A stretch of DNA of 64,000 bases, taken from NCBI GenBank assembly GCA_027563935.2, contig CM050449.1, positions 81,871,178 to 81,935,177 on the forward strand, written 5' to 3'. Of this stretch, positions 11,745 through 24,838 are shown one piece after another. This DNA comes from Costus lasius (taxonomy: Eukaryota > Streptophyta > Magnoliopsida > Zingiberales > Costaceae). Position numbers and translations under genes: made by a program. How positions within the stretch are numbered: the stretch's first letter is position 1; the number at the start of each line of letters is the position of its first letter. The notes beneath the pieces are model-generated. The model was not told the origin of the DNA. It worked only from the letters and a program-made list of their open reading frames with translations, and searched no databases.

Positions 11745-11784
11745 CCTTTCTTCTTCTCCTCCTCCTCCTTCTTCCTCTTATAAG
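11745..11784 (+). promoter_or_regulatory. core promoter of the LBD gene: pyrimidine tract and TATA-like box
   Basis: A run of cttctcctcctcctcc-type pyrimidines leads into TTATAAG at 11778-11784, 82 bp before the start codon. A transcription start about 30 bases downstream would leave a leader of roughly 50 bases. Confidence 0.45.
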
Positions 11785-11865
11785 TTTGCAACCCTAGCTA
11801 GGTAGGTGTCACTGAGCTCTTAAATTAAGCAACTCCAAGAAGCTAACAATTTAAAACATCGGCCG

Positions 11866-12602
11866 ATGACGGGCTTCGGCTCTCCCTGCGGCGCGTGCAA
11901 GTTCTTGAGGCGCAAGTGCGTGCGCGGCTGCGTCTTCGCGCCCTACTTCTGCCACGAGCAGGGCGCCGCGCACTTCGCCGCCATCCACAAGGTCTTTGGC
12001 GCCAGCAACTTCTCCAAGCTCCTCCTGCACCTCCCGGCCGCCGACCGCTCCGAGGCCGCTGTTACCATCGCCTACGAGGCCCAGGCCAGGATCCAGGACC
12101 CCGTCTACGGCTGCGTCTCCCATATCTTTGCCCTACAGCAGCAGGTACGTTCGTGCTTGTATATAACTTGCTCATTTATCATATTAATCGCCGCCGGAGG
12201 AAAAATATATAAATTTAAACGCACAACATTGCGCACCTGCAGGTTGTCAATCTGCAAGCACAGCTCGCCTCGCTCAAATCCCAAGCGGCTGCAGCCAATC
12301 ATTTAGCTCCTCATCAAGCCACCCAGCTGGTGCAAGGCCAAGCACTGCCTCATCTCCCGCTGAATCCCTCCTTTATGAGTGCATTCAGCATGAGCTCTAG
12401 TTTAGCCAGCTACGGCGACCATGCGGCCGCTTTTGCAGCCGACGACGAGGGTTCCGAGTTCGCCATGGCAGCAGCATCTTCGCCCGAGGAGGCAGCACTG
12501 GAAGGAAGTAGTAGCTACGATTGGAGGTCTGGTGGCGGAAATCAACATGACATGGAGGATCTGCAGTCGGTGGCGTTAGCTTATCTCGGGCGTTCCTCGT
12601 GA
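11866..12602 (+). CDS. CRL1: LOB-domain (LBD) transcription factor, CRL1/LBD29 type
   Basis: Two exons, 11866-12144 and 12243-12602, joined across a 98-bp phase-0 intron with GTACGT donor and CTGCAG acceptor, give 212 residues. Exon 1 holds the LOB domain: zinc-finger-like block C8-X2-C11-X6-C18-X3-C22, the GAS block around [14 protein letters not shown] (44-57), and the hydrophobic repeat entering [16 protein letters not shown] (90-105). This makes it a class I LBD protein. The start [16 protein letters not shown] and the C-terminal [10 protein letters not shown] match rice CRL1/ARL1 as I remember it; Arabidopsis LBD16 and LBD29 are the nearest dicot types. These are nuclear, auxin-induced activators needed for crown, adventitious or lateral root initiation. 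The intron position after the QQQ codons is the usual one for this family. Exon 1 is far richer in GC than its surroundings, as is common in monocots. Frame and splice sites are intact. Orthology is inferred from motifs. Confidence 0.93.
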
Positions 12603-15384
12603 TTCTTCATATGAGCGAGATCAGGCATGAGTAGCTCTAGCGTTTGCGAATTTTGAATTTGAAAACTTGATGCAATTCGCAGGCATGCAGCAGCTAATTA
12701 ATTTGTAGCCTCATCAGCAGCACCCAGCAGCGTGCCTCTCTCTATATATGTGTAAGGTGTGTTAGAACCAAAGTATTTAATGATATAGATCATGAGAATT
12801 CAAATTTAATTTAATTATTCAGGCTGTTCAATTTTCCTTCTGCATAAGTTCCTCACTGCATTGGGATTAATGCTAATACGAGGCAGCATTTCAGAATGGT
12901 AAGATTAATAGTCGCAAACCCTAATTCATTAAAGATTTTGACTTATTGTACAACTGTTGCATTTTTATAATTTTAAGCTAAAGCATTGCTTTTACAAACT
13001 CCAAAGGATGCTTTCTATAAATTTCAACTTTGCTGTATTAAGTCTAAAACGCAAAAGTAGGATGAGTTTATGTATAATTTGAAGTACTGGATCTACCATA
13101 TTGATTGTGTTTTGTTTGTATCTTAAGGTTGTGTTGTGGATTAAATTTTATCAATCTTTTAAACAAACAATTGAATCTTCAAGTGGAGGTATCAGTGCCG
13201 GATTCATCATTTGTTCTTCTTTTAATAAGATAGATAAATCAAAACCGTACTGCCAGTGTTATATATGTCACTGCAAATCTAAACTTGACCATGCAATTTT
13301 ATTAGGGTTTCTTTCTTTGTCCAAGAGATTAATATTTTTCCTTAATAATTTTTTATGGTCCCATTTCAATTGCCCAAAAGATTTCAAGATATATGATCGA
13401 TTAGTGAAATTCTATTGTTAATTACTTAATATTGTATTTTTTTTTTTTTGTTCTTGTTTGGATTATTTCAATCATCGCTAACTCTTTGAATTTGCAGTCT
13501 TTTTTTTCCTTTTTTTTTTTTTTTTGCATATGGAATTTGCATTCAATTTTCATTATACTTTACAAGCACATATATCTATATACTATATGAGTAATTAAAG
13601 CTATCTAAATTCCCATTAATTTTAACTGCTATAATATTCTAGATTAAAAAGATTTACAACATTATAATTCAGAATTGCAAGTAACACTTAAAGTAATATA
13701 TGTTTATGAGGAGTAGGATTAATGATGATGAGTGATCATAGATTAAGATAAGAATTCATAAGCAAATTAATAATAAGATTGGTACTTGTTTTATAAATGA
13801 AAAAAGGACTTGCGATTTCTCCAAGAAATTAACAAATAAGATTGACTTATTTGCATAAAATATTATCTTCATCTTTTGGCCGTTGGAATGATTTAGGGAT
13901 CCAAGGATCGATTCAGTACTTGAACGAGGCCAATTATTGTAGGTAGAAACACATAAAGCTCAGAAATATATTTTTTCAAAGGAAAGGACAAATAGGCCAA
14001 TCTATGTCTTCACTCTTCCCTAGAGCAAATGGTCAAATTGTTTAAGTTTTATAAGTTTTACAAATTGAACAAAAGTAAGTTGGCCTCATTAGTCAGTACC
14101 ATTGTTTTTCGAGTTGTCGTCTGCTTATCAGTGAAATAATATATTAATAACTGATTTGCAATTATCAAATAATGTTCATGTACAAAACTATTTTGCATGC
14201 GTTAAATCCTTATCATTATCTTGAGAAAGTAATAATCTTATTATGCTTGTAATCTTGTTCAAGGAAATTATTGTTATTATATAGTGTTTGTGATCAAAAA
14301 TGGGAAATTTTTTAGATATGGAAAAAAGAAAAGATAATTAATTTAATATTTTTGTCACGTTCTGACGGCATTCTTCTCTCACAAATGTTGTGCACTGCAT
14401 TACACTTAGTTTAGGGTTGCACAAGTAACGAGAGAAGCCATTTTTTAAATGTCAAATCAGCTCCTTGTGTTGGCCACTTGTTTTTTTACCTCTTTTTTAG
14501 GGTTTTTTTTGTTCCATTGTTTAATGGTTAAATTCACGTCAACCAAGTTTTGGCCTTTGCACTCGAGCGTTCGCTTATGCGCTTGCATTTTGAATAGAAT
14601 ATAACCATCATTTCTTCTAATAATCCTTAATATCTCTGATTCGATATCATAAAATCTCATTTGTTGCATCAAAACGAATTAAATTTGCCTCGACTTTGGC
14701 AAAGACGAGTTCACGTTTTCCAGCTGGGTTTGAACTGGAACTGATGACACTCGGACCAGAAAAATTTTTTAACGAAAATTGATCCATAATATTATAATAA
14801 TTTGACAGGTGATGATACTAAATTGAATAAACTGGTACGAAGAATTGTTTAATGGGGCTTTCAATGTCTTACATGGTAGTTGCAACCGCCGCATAGCCAG
14901 ATGAAACACAATTAGAAGCTTTTAACACTAGCAAGCAGTGACGTCTTTTTTATTCCAACCACAGGTAATAGCCATTCGCATGGAAGTTACGAGGTGAATT
15001 CACCACTGCTTATTGACAGGCCCAAGCAGAGAGAGCAAGGGCTTGTTTAAGTGAAATATTGCACCGGCCTGGCCAGCACCATTGAAACAACAGATGAACG
15101 TTGATCATCAAGTAAGAGGCAGGATTTCAGAGCTCAAATTTGCTGGTATTTCGAAGACTAGTAGCTACAGCAAAAGTGACTCGTTAAGGTAAGCACATTT
15201 ACAAACAGAAGTGGCATAAACATCGGCAACCCACGCACAAAAGAGGACTTGGGGAAATAATGGCGTGGGGTTGCAACAAAATCGTAATAATTCCAGTAGA
15301 GGAAACACCAAGTAGAGGGTCGATGTTTTGCCAGCGGAAAGACCCATATCCCCATGATCCCAAAACTAAGGAGCCCCTGCATTC
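12603..15384. other. intergenic DNA between convergent LBD and PARP1 genes
   Basis: The two genes converge, so this holds both 3' ends. On the minus strand, AATAAAA-type sequence near 14946-14953 could serve as a distant PARP1 polyadenylation signal. T runs occur near 13438-13450 and 13501-13525. No coding region was recognised: an open stretch of about 70 codons on the minus strand at 14457-14672 has no familiar motif. Confidence 0.5.
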
Positions 15385-15432
15385 TTACCTTTTGTGATTA
15401 AATCTTACTTTCAACAAGAACTGCATCTTAAC
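15385..15432 (-). CDS. PARP1: PARP1 exon 20 and stop
   Basis: Residues 969-983 ([15 protein letters not shown]) and the TAA at 15385-15387. Acceptor TGGCAG. Confidence 0.93.
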   Translation of the reverse strand, partial: VKMQFLLKVRFNHKR

Positions 15433-18400
15433 CTGCCAAATAACCACAAACGGAGACGCAAGTAAGATACTGGATACTCTATTGCAAAAACAATGGAAGG
15501 TAATATGAAACACAGGTAAAAAGAACAAGCTACTGAATACATTAACGTGAAGAAGAATATGAAAACTAACCTGAGCAGTATCATAAACAATATACTCATT
15601 GTAAAGTAGCTCGGATGCTCGAGCAGATGCAGAGACTGGCTTGCCGCAGGGCACGACAACTTCATCCCTCCATTTTACAAACTCAGACTTCAGAGGCTCA
15701 GTCTTACCCAATCCTTTAGTCGAATGCTTTCCTTTGGGTGGCTTATCCATGTACTGTACCAAAATAAGTTCATCATGGAAAGTTAAAAAATACACCAATA
15801 GTATCTTTGGGTCAGCAATTACAAAAGATTTCCAGACTTCAAGCATTCTAGTGATATACATAAAAGGTATTTGACACGTGTAATCCAAGTGCAAATTTAC
15901 ACTTCCCCCAAAACCGGTTAACCAAAAGAAAAAGAATGACAGAAAGGGTGGAAAAGAGGACAGACGTTAATTATTCTTTTTCCACGTTATTGCCCTTTCT
16001 TAGCTTCATCAGTAACTCTTAAATTTCTAAGAATTTTGAAATCATTCAACAAAGGAAACACATCAAAGAGTGTACTTGGAAAGATACACCGTATTAGAAG
16101 GGACACGATGAAGGTAAGAAAGGGCAATAACTGTGTTTGCGTACTTGTAACAGATTCCCAACTTTTTCCACTGGAAAATCATAATCCTTAAACTTCTTTT
16201 TCTTATGCTTTTTCTCATTCTACCAATCTCCTCCATCCTTCCATATCACTACATAAAAAGTGAGATACTACGAAAAAGGCTGAAAAAATATGCATAATAA
16301 TCACATAGGCATTTCCATATCCAGCCTAAAATCTCATGTAATGTGATAGAGATAAATGATAGCCAAATTAAGCAATATAACAGACGGATAACAATGAAGA
16401 GTAAAAAAATCACCAAGGCTTTCTTGAGCTCATAAATCTCCCCCAAGGCAACTTCACTGAGAAGCATTAGACCAACTGGGTTTTTCTTGTCGACATAACA
16501 GTATTGTGCACTCTTACTTACTAGGTCAGCGAAGTAGATTCCTTTGCCAAACTGTCAGTAAAAATTGGAGAAAGTCAAGTAATAACAATATATAGCACAC
16601 AGATCAGAAAAATATAATCCACATGTCCTTCTTGCAACTCGTGCTACATGCGCATGCAAACAAATTTCATACTCACGAATGGATGCTGCAAATAGCAATG
16701 GCCAGCCAAGCCAAATTCAATATATTTTAGGCCCCTTCTTATCTACCTTGACTAAATGAGTAACAATGATAAATTTACATACAATACTGGTACCAGTGTA
16801 CCAATACCAATTGGTACCTATAAAACAAAAAAAAAATATATATATATATATATAACATATACATACATATATAAATATATACACATAGCACCAATACCGG
16901 TACATTATTAGACTAGTAAAGAACTTAGCTTGCAAATAGAGCCAAACAACACCTGATATTGTTATAAAGACTTGGTTAACCTTGGAGCAAGAAAACAAGT
17001 CCATATTTGCCCAGTTTTCTGAATTGTTCATTATAAATGAATCAAGAAAAACAAGTTGCAATCCATAGTCCATACCCATGCACGATGTGTGTATATATAT
17101 ATACGGCTACATATATATATATAGAAGTATGTATGTTGTTCAAGGAGAGATAGAGAACCATGTAGCCAGTTGCTGGAGCTTCAGGAGGTGCAATTCTCAA
17201 CCCTTGGCTAAGAATACCCACAAAATTAGTCAATCGTGAACCTGCAAAATCATCAGAAGATATAGATAGGAGGATGAAAATTGAAAACAAACAGTAAAAC
17301 TTAAACGTCGTACAATAGGCTAGTGGAAAAGAAAATTTGATGGTTATAAAAGCTGAACTTCGTTCATATGCGTGCTTCTAGACATACAGAGAAAGAATAA
17401 ATAAATGAGCCAGGTGTATTTCTTCTAGCAACTAAAGAGAAGATGAGGGGACAAAATTAACGGTGATTTTTTACTGTTTAATAGAAACCAACAAGTCTAG
17501 AAGAAATACAAGTAATTGCGCATGGATTAGTAACTCAAACAAAATGCTCATATGGTGAGATCTATGGGTGGAAGATACTAAATTCTAGCTAAGACATTTT
17601 GCCTCGTCAAAAAAAATATGCAATGTACTCAAGAACTCAAGAGATATGATAGATAATATATTATGTTACCAAACAACCTACCACTAGATATGCTGACAGA
17701 ATTATCATAGCTTCATAACAAGAACGCATGGACAGGTGCTAGTCTGCTTAAATATAATAAGGAATTCGGTCCAAATATTATGAGAAACAATTTAACCAGT
17801 CTAAAGAAAAACTTTTCAATCAGTTTTGGCAAGCACTTGGTAGAACAAATTCTGCATACCGTGCCACAGAAGCATCTTGTTTTGTAGCCTATCCCTGTGT
17901 GGTGCATACTTATCATATTCACCTTCTCTTTCAAGTGCAAAAACTTCTTCAAGATCGAGGGACCAATCCTGTGAGATCAATAAATGAAAGAATGAAAATT
18001 CCATGTAATAAAAGTGAAGATGGAAAATGCAAAGCACCTTGTGGGTAGGAGCATGAGTATTAAGAAGATATTTCTCCACCAGCTGATAATCTTGGCTATC
18101 CCTGGGAAGTGGAGCAATACCACATTTAAGTTTCTCATACTTTTGATCAAGAGAATCATCGTCATCTCCATCAAAACCAACAAGTCTAGAAGCTATTTCA
18201 ATGTCTTGAAGAGCTTCAAGCATTTTCACCTAAATATCAATAACAATGTTTTATTACAATATACCGAGTAACCAAACTTTCCGAGTCATAGTTATAAAAG
18301 TACCTCACTGACTCATAGCATGGCATGAAATCATGTTTTCCAATAAATAGAAATTCTAAAATCATTGTAATTGATAGGAAAGACTCACCCAAGATTTACG

Positions 18401-21400
18401 GCGAATAATTAGCATTACAGAAGTTTCAGGATTCATGGTGTATTACTATATAGAAAACTATGTGCAGATGATAAGAAAGTTTAGAGATCTTCCACTTTTA
18501 AAAAAATCCATGTCCCAAAACAATCCAATGCTCAACCATACTCGAGAATAGATGCTATGATATATATGAACATAAAGTGCAGATTAGTCTTGCTTTTGTC
18601 CACATTGTATGTCAATTAAATTCAATTTTAAAGGTATAGTATTTAAAAGAAGATGTGGCTTTCATGCATTCATCATTGCAATCATCTGAGATAACGACAC
18701 ATGGTTTCTCACACGTGATGTATATTATCCTTGATCTTCATATTAGTCAAAATACTTGGTACTTCGTCTAAAAAAAATAGCAGCAGTAAGATTTCTTGAA
18801 TATTTTTTATATTATAGTACTCAAATAAGGTAGATGATAGTTAATAAATGAATAGAAATTAGATAAGAAAAAAGAATAAAAGAAACAAAAATCTGTTTTC
18901 TACATGTTCAATTGAAAGAATGCCAATAGTACATGTTTTGTATCCTAAGTTTTGAACTTACAAATATTCTTACCATGATTGTACCATTTTGAATACCAAT
19001 TGCCTTTTAATATTGTTAAATTCTAGCCAGATCTAATGATCACATACTTAGTCTAACATACGACTGGGTCCAACATATTAGCCTATATATGTATGAAATA
19101 AAATTTGGGTTTATATTACATGGTATTAGAGCAGATTTACTAAACCTTAGTTGTCTCTCCAACCCTAACCATCGCCACAACTACTATGTTGCTATCTTTT
19201 ACCTAGCCATCGCCACAACTACTATGTTGCTATCCTTTACTTAACCAAGGAGGAGATCTTCAACGATCTTCTATTGGATTTATCTTTTGGTTAATCTATT
19301 TGTGATGACACATTACATTCTACATCTGACTCTCACTATGCACTGACTTGGTACGACTGCAAGGTTCTCCTGCTGCCCATCTTCCTCTTCTCTAAATAGG
19401 TTATCGTTCCCAAAACCTATGGTGCGTGCTAATTCTAGTGCCACAACTGTGAGATCAGCCATCATCAAAGAACTGCCAAGGTGCCAACCATTTCACCAAG
19501 CAGCTCCTAGACATGGATCTCTAGTAGAGTGAAGTAGAAGGCGCTAGCCCTCTTGTCACTCGATCTTTGATGTGGATCTCATACGTGGTGGGAGTAGCGA
19601 AATAAGCCCTCTTTCAAATGCACCACTCATATAAATGAACATCCTGCAGCACCAAATGAGCCGCCAGTTGTGGTATCCGTACTTTTGGGTTTCCAGCGCC
19701 ATGTCTGCACCCTTAGTCGCTTCCTTCCCAATTGCTTAGCCAGGCTCTAAGTGTCTCACTACTTAATTATTGCACATCGCCTTCATCATCATCATCATTG
19801 ATGCTACCTACACTTCCCCATTACCATTACTAACCACCACTTTGACTTCGACGTTACTAATAATTGAACTGGTTTAATTCCCTCAATAGTCAACCGGTTC
19901 AATCAACTCAGCTACCCCAATCAACCAACCTAGCAATTTTATCAGCCTAGCCTGCCAGCTTCTTCCTAAATTATAGATTTAGGAGCATCTACTCATATGA
20001 AGGGTGATCATAGCCTATTTAAAAATCTTCATACTTCTAAGGTTACTATCAATACAGATAATGGCTTTAATGTCCCATGAATTTACCTTCTCTATTTCAA
20101 CTCAAATGAAATCACCTTACTGTATAGTAATCCTTTTTTTTTCCCACTCAGGATATGCAAACAAAAAAGATTGGTAAGGGACATGAGAAAGGTGGTATGT
20201 ATGTTCTAAGAGATTGCTCAAGTTTTACACATCAAGCTACTTCCATTACAACTATTGCATAAAAATAGCATTGTCGTCTTAGTCATCCTTCTTTTGCATT
20301 AGTAAAGTCCTTTTTTTTTAAACCACACTCTAATTTACTTGTGAATCCTATTAATTAGGCAAATATCATTAAGTGTCGTTCCCCAAGTACAAATGCTAAA
20401 TCTAAATCTCCATTTAAAATAATACATTCAAATATTTGGGGACCTGGTCCTATTATTTCTCATGGAGGATTTCATTTTGTTGTTATTAATTTCTCTAATG
20501 TGGCATGGGCATATCTTTTGAAAGATAGAGCAAGTGTTTATAATACCTTCAGAATATTCTATAATGAAATAAGAAATCAACTCTTTGTATCGAGATATTA
20601 CAAACTGATAAGACAAAAGAATGCATGCAATCATTCCTTACTATATTTTGTCAAACATAGCATAATGCACCAAATTATCTACACCTACACATCTTAAAAA
20701 AATGGTGTTATGATACAATAAAAATAAGCATCTCCTATATATAGCACAAACAGTGATGTTTCATATGAACGTTACAAAATTTTATTGGGGAAATGCCATT
20801 CTGCATATGTAATCAACTGAATGCCATCTTCAATCTTACAAGGTAGTAATAGTCCATTCTCAATATTATATCCTACTAGCTCACCTTCGGTTCTATGTTA
20901 TGTTCAATTACTTGGGCTAGATAATAACATACTTAGTCTTAGAGTTGTATGGTGTATCTTGTTTAGGTACTCATGTATGCAAAAGGGCTATTGTTTCCAT
21001 GATTCTATATCTAAATATAACTATATTTTTGTATATTTTCATTAAGATAATTCTTACTATCCAAGGGATATTAAACAAAAAGAATAATCACCAATAGCCC
21101 CTAGTGCCACAAGAAACTCAACTACATTATAGGATTACGGTAGATGATCTTGATGGTTAATAACCATCTCACGCACTACCATAAATTTCAAACTCTAATA
21201 CGTAGCTACTTATTGCACTTCGAAAGAAAAAAGAGCCAACACTTGTCCTATATTTAGCTATATATCATAACCAAATTATTATCACATATTTCACATATCA
21301 TAATCACTTTCTACTATCTCTAACACCAAGAATACATGGAAGCTATAAATAGAGACAAGCTATGAATGAGGAAATGGAGGCACTTATAGTAAGAGAGGCA

Positions 21401-24400
21401 TAAAAGTTTGTACCTCTTCCACATGGTTTTACAAAGCAATACAAGGCTAGATTAGTTGCCAAATATATTAAATTAATTATTTTAAGATTTTATCCCCAAT
21501 AACTCAGATGAATTTTGTATAGTCTATTACAATCAATAAAGATTGATCATTATTTAAAATGCCCGTGAAGAATGTTGAACACAAAATGTTTATATAAAGC
21601 AACCACCAGGTTTTGTTGCTCAAGGAGAGATTCTCGTACGCAAACTAAAAAGGGCCATATATGGATTAAAACAAAGCACAAGAATATTGTTTAAAAAACT
21701 CTCTTAGGTGGTACGAGAGATTGGTATGCAAAGTTGCATAACAAATCACTCAATATTTGTTAAAAATACCTCGTTTAGTGAATGTTATGCTTGTAATATA
21801 TGTTCATGACTTTGTGCTTAAAGGTCTTTGCAAACCATAATATTTGTAATATATTTTATGTTAAGAAACAAGTGGAAGATAAATGTGTGCTTAAAGATCT
21901 TCTCAAACCATGATACTTTTTGGGAATTGAGTTTACATATAAAATTAATCACTTATTCCTTTTCCAAAAAAAAAATGTGATTAATATACAATAGGATACT
22001 GGATTATTATATTGTAAACTATGCAATGATGTTGAATCCGAAGGTGTAGATCCAACACAACATCAAAGGCTCATAGCAAAACTAATCTGTTTAACAGTAG
22101 GCCAAATATTTCCTATTCAGGAGGAGTTGCAAACTAGTTTATGCAAAAACCCAAGCAAAGTCATCGGGAAGCCATAATTAAAATTCTTCTTTATCTAAAA
22201 GGAGCTATAGGAAAAAAAATCTTATACACACAAAATGAACATCTAAAGATTGAATCATATATTGATGCAAATTATAAAGGTAGCATAGAAGATAGAGTCT
22301 GGCCGATGCAAATTATTAAGGTAGCATAGAAGATAGAAGTCTACGACCGGATATTGTACATATGTTGTCGAAGGTCAATACATGGAAAAGTACAAAATAT
22401 GGTCACTAGATCAAGTTTAGAAACTAAGTATAGAGCTAAAGCTAACACAACTTGTGAAATGATGTGGATATAATCAATTTTTTCATAACAATGTATTCCT
22501 CATCAAGAGCCAATGACAATGAGATGTGATAATTAAGTAGCTAAATCTAATTTTTCATAAAAGAACCAAACATATAGAGGTATAGAGGTAGATTGTTATT
22601 TTATAAGTAACATGGTTCTAGCCAAGAAAAAATGCAACTATCTCCATTGTATTCGAGAATCCATTGACAAATATCTTCATCAAAGCACTTGGAGAAAATA
22701 GATTTTTTATACTAAGTGATAAGTTGTGTAATTAATGCCTATGCCCCTAGCTTAAGGGAAGTGTTAAATTCTAATCACATCTAATGATCACAGACTCCGT
22801 TCAACATATTAGTCTATATATATACATTACAAGTATATCTTTGGGGTATGAAATAAAAATTGGATTTATTTTACAAATATGTTAAAAATTAGTGCTTAAG
22901 AGCAAAGGAAAAATAATAGCATGGAATCTTAGGTATTCTGAATCAAAAAACAAAACAAGTCTCCACTCCTGAACTCAGCCTCCAACTGTATCCCATTTTA
23001 ATACCTAAATACGCGAGCTTCTATTTACAAATCTTGTCCTCAATTTTTTTTTCTTACTATATAGGAAACAAACAACACAAACTGATACTTTATGGTAAAA
23101 TATTTGCATCCTACAATCATTGTCTTACAACATATCCAAGTAACCTTTTGTGAGAAATTGATATTGCATATGTGCGCATCTGCTTCATTTGAAAGAATTC
23201 AATAAATCTAGATTTTGAGATAGTACGGTTGAATACTCCAACAACAAAGAAAATCATTTTATGCATCACGAGATCAATGAAGTTTTAATTGATTGATGTT
23301 AAATTATTTAGGCTGCATATGGCACTACTATACGAGCGAATTTCCTAAGCGAGGGGGGGGGAAGGGCCGCCTTCACCGTTGGATTTTTTTGGGATTCGTG
23401 CATACCTGGGATCAACTATTTCATTTCTTTACTTTATTTAAATTATTTAGATTTAGGGAATAGAGATCTTTACTTTGAATAGAGATCTTTACTTTATAGA
23501 ATAGAGAATAGAGAGATTCTGTTTAAGCAAACAAATATAGCATGGTTACCGAAGTCAATCTATCGCATATATGCTTTAAGGGGCATCATGGCATAACCAT
23601 CGAGGTGAGTAGGGCGCATAAAAATCTGGATAGAAAATATTTTGATTGTAGAATTCTTCATTTTAGCACAAATCCTGGTGAGTTTTTAGAGGATAGGATG
23701 ATCCGCTTTCCAGAATTCTAAGCGCCCCCCTCTGCTTAAGAATTCTGGTTCTACTATAATACTTTTCACAACTCCACTGTAGCTCCTACTGTTGCTATTT
23801 TTTAAGAGTGTTTAGTAGAGTTACTATGTTGTTACTATTGTTGTTAGCAGTATTTTAAGTTCTAAATATTATAATTAAGTTATAAAAATTTTATTTCTTT
23901 TAAATTATAAAAAATATATATTAATATAATATAAAAATTAATAATATATTTTTTTGAATATAAAGTTATAATTAATTTTTTCTAACATTATGCAATTTTA
24001 TTATATAAAGTATCATTTTAAAGAATTTATTGTACTATTTTTTTATTTAATCTAAATGCATATCTAATTAATAAATAAAATTTAAGATGATAACAACGAT
24101 AGTGACACATGAGTCGAGAAAACATATTTCTTATAATTAAATAAATTTTAAGTTTTTTTTAAATAATTAAGCTTATAAAAGTATTAATTTATATATTAAC
24201 TAATATATTAATTAATATATTAATATTAATTAATATACATATATATATAATATTAATTACAAAATATGTTAAAACTAAAATTATATATATCTCATAATTA
24301 AATGAAACTAAAATTTTAAATTTTAAAATAATTATTTTTATAAAATCATTAATTTTTATAAGATCATTAATCAATAGTTATATGCATAGTAGTAGCAAAA

Positions 24401-24796
24401 CATGTGCGGGAGGGGATCGAGAACCCACATGCTAGCACTTGTCCAGCCTCCACGCACCACCACTGCCACAGCACCCAAAGCAGCAAATTGATTCTTTGAC
24501 GAAAGTGAAACAAACACACACAGTGACCGCTTATATGGTCCGACCTAGTGCCACAGCAACGCCAAGCAGGGCCTTAATCCTAGAGAACCATGAATGAATA
24601 GATAATACCTATAACTGGTAAATTCCCAGATAAGATTTTTTACCCATAAAAAAATGTACACATCACAAGGTTCAAATAGAATAACATATCTTTTTCCAAT
24701 CTACTTGTAGTTAAATAGATCTAATCATGATGTGCATTCGATCGCAGTCAATTTAACCCCTTAAATTCATTGTGAACTTTCAGGCATTCAAATCAC

Positions 24797-24838
<42 letters not shown>

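Larger units (their letters stand above)
19014..22875 (+). mobile_element. short-LTR Ty1/copia element in PARP1 intron 14
   Basis: LTRs at 19014-19120 and 22762-22875 both start TGTTAAATTCTA and end in TTACA-type CA. They are flanked by the 5-bp target duplication AATAT (19009-19013 and 22876-22880). The primer-binding site TGGTATTAGAGC directly follows the left LTR, as in initiator-Met-primed copia elements, and a purine tract (taagggaagtg) precedes the right LTR. The interior is decayed: copia reverse transcriptase and RNase H stretches are readable in pieces between 21370 and 22700 (for example [10 protein letters not shown]) but are full of stops. It lies antisense to PARP1. At 3.9 kb it is shorter than an intact copia. 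Confidence 0.85.

Noticed and set aside
11895..12212. Overlapping long frame in LBD exon 1 on the + strand, and the one on the - strand at 11851-12123
   Set aside because: Shadows of a GC-rich exon in other frames. Only the LOB-domain frame shows family motifs and proper splicing.
14457..14672. 71-codon minus-strand frame 3' of PARP1
   Set aside because: Downstream of the PARP1 stop codon, no splice link to it and no familiar motif.
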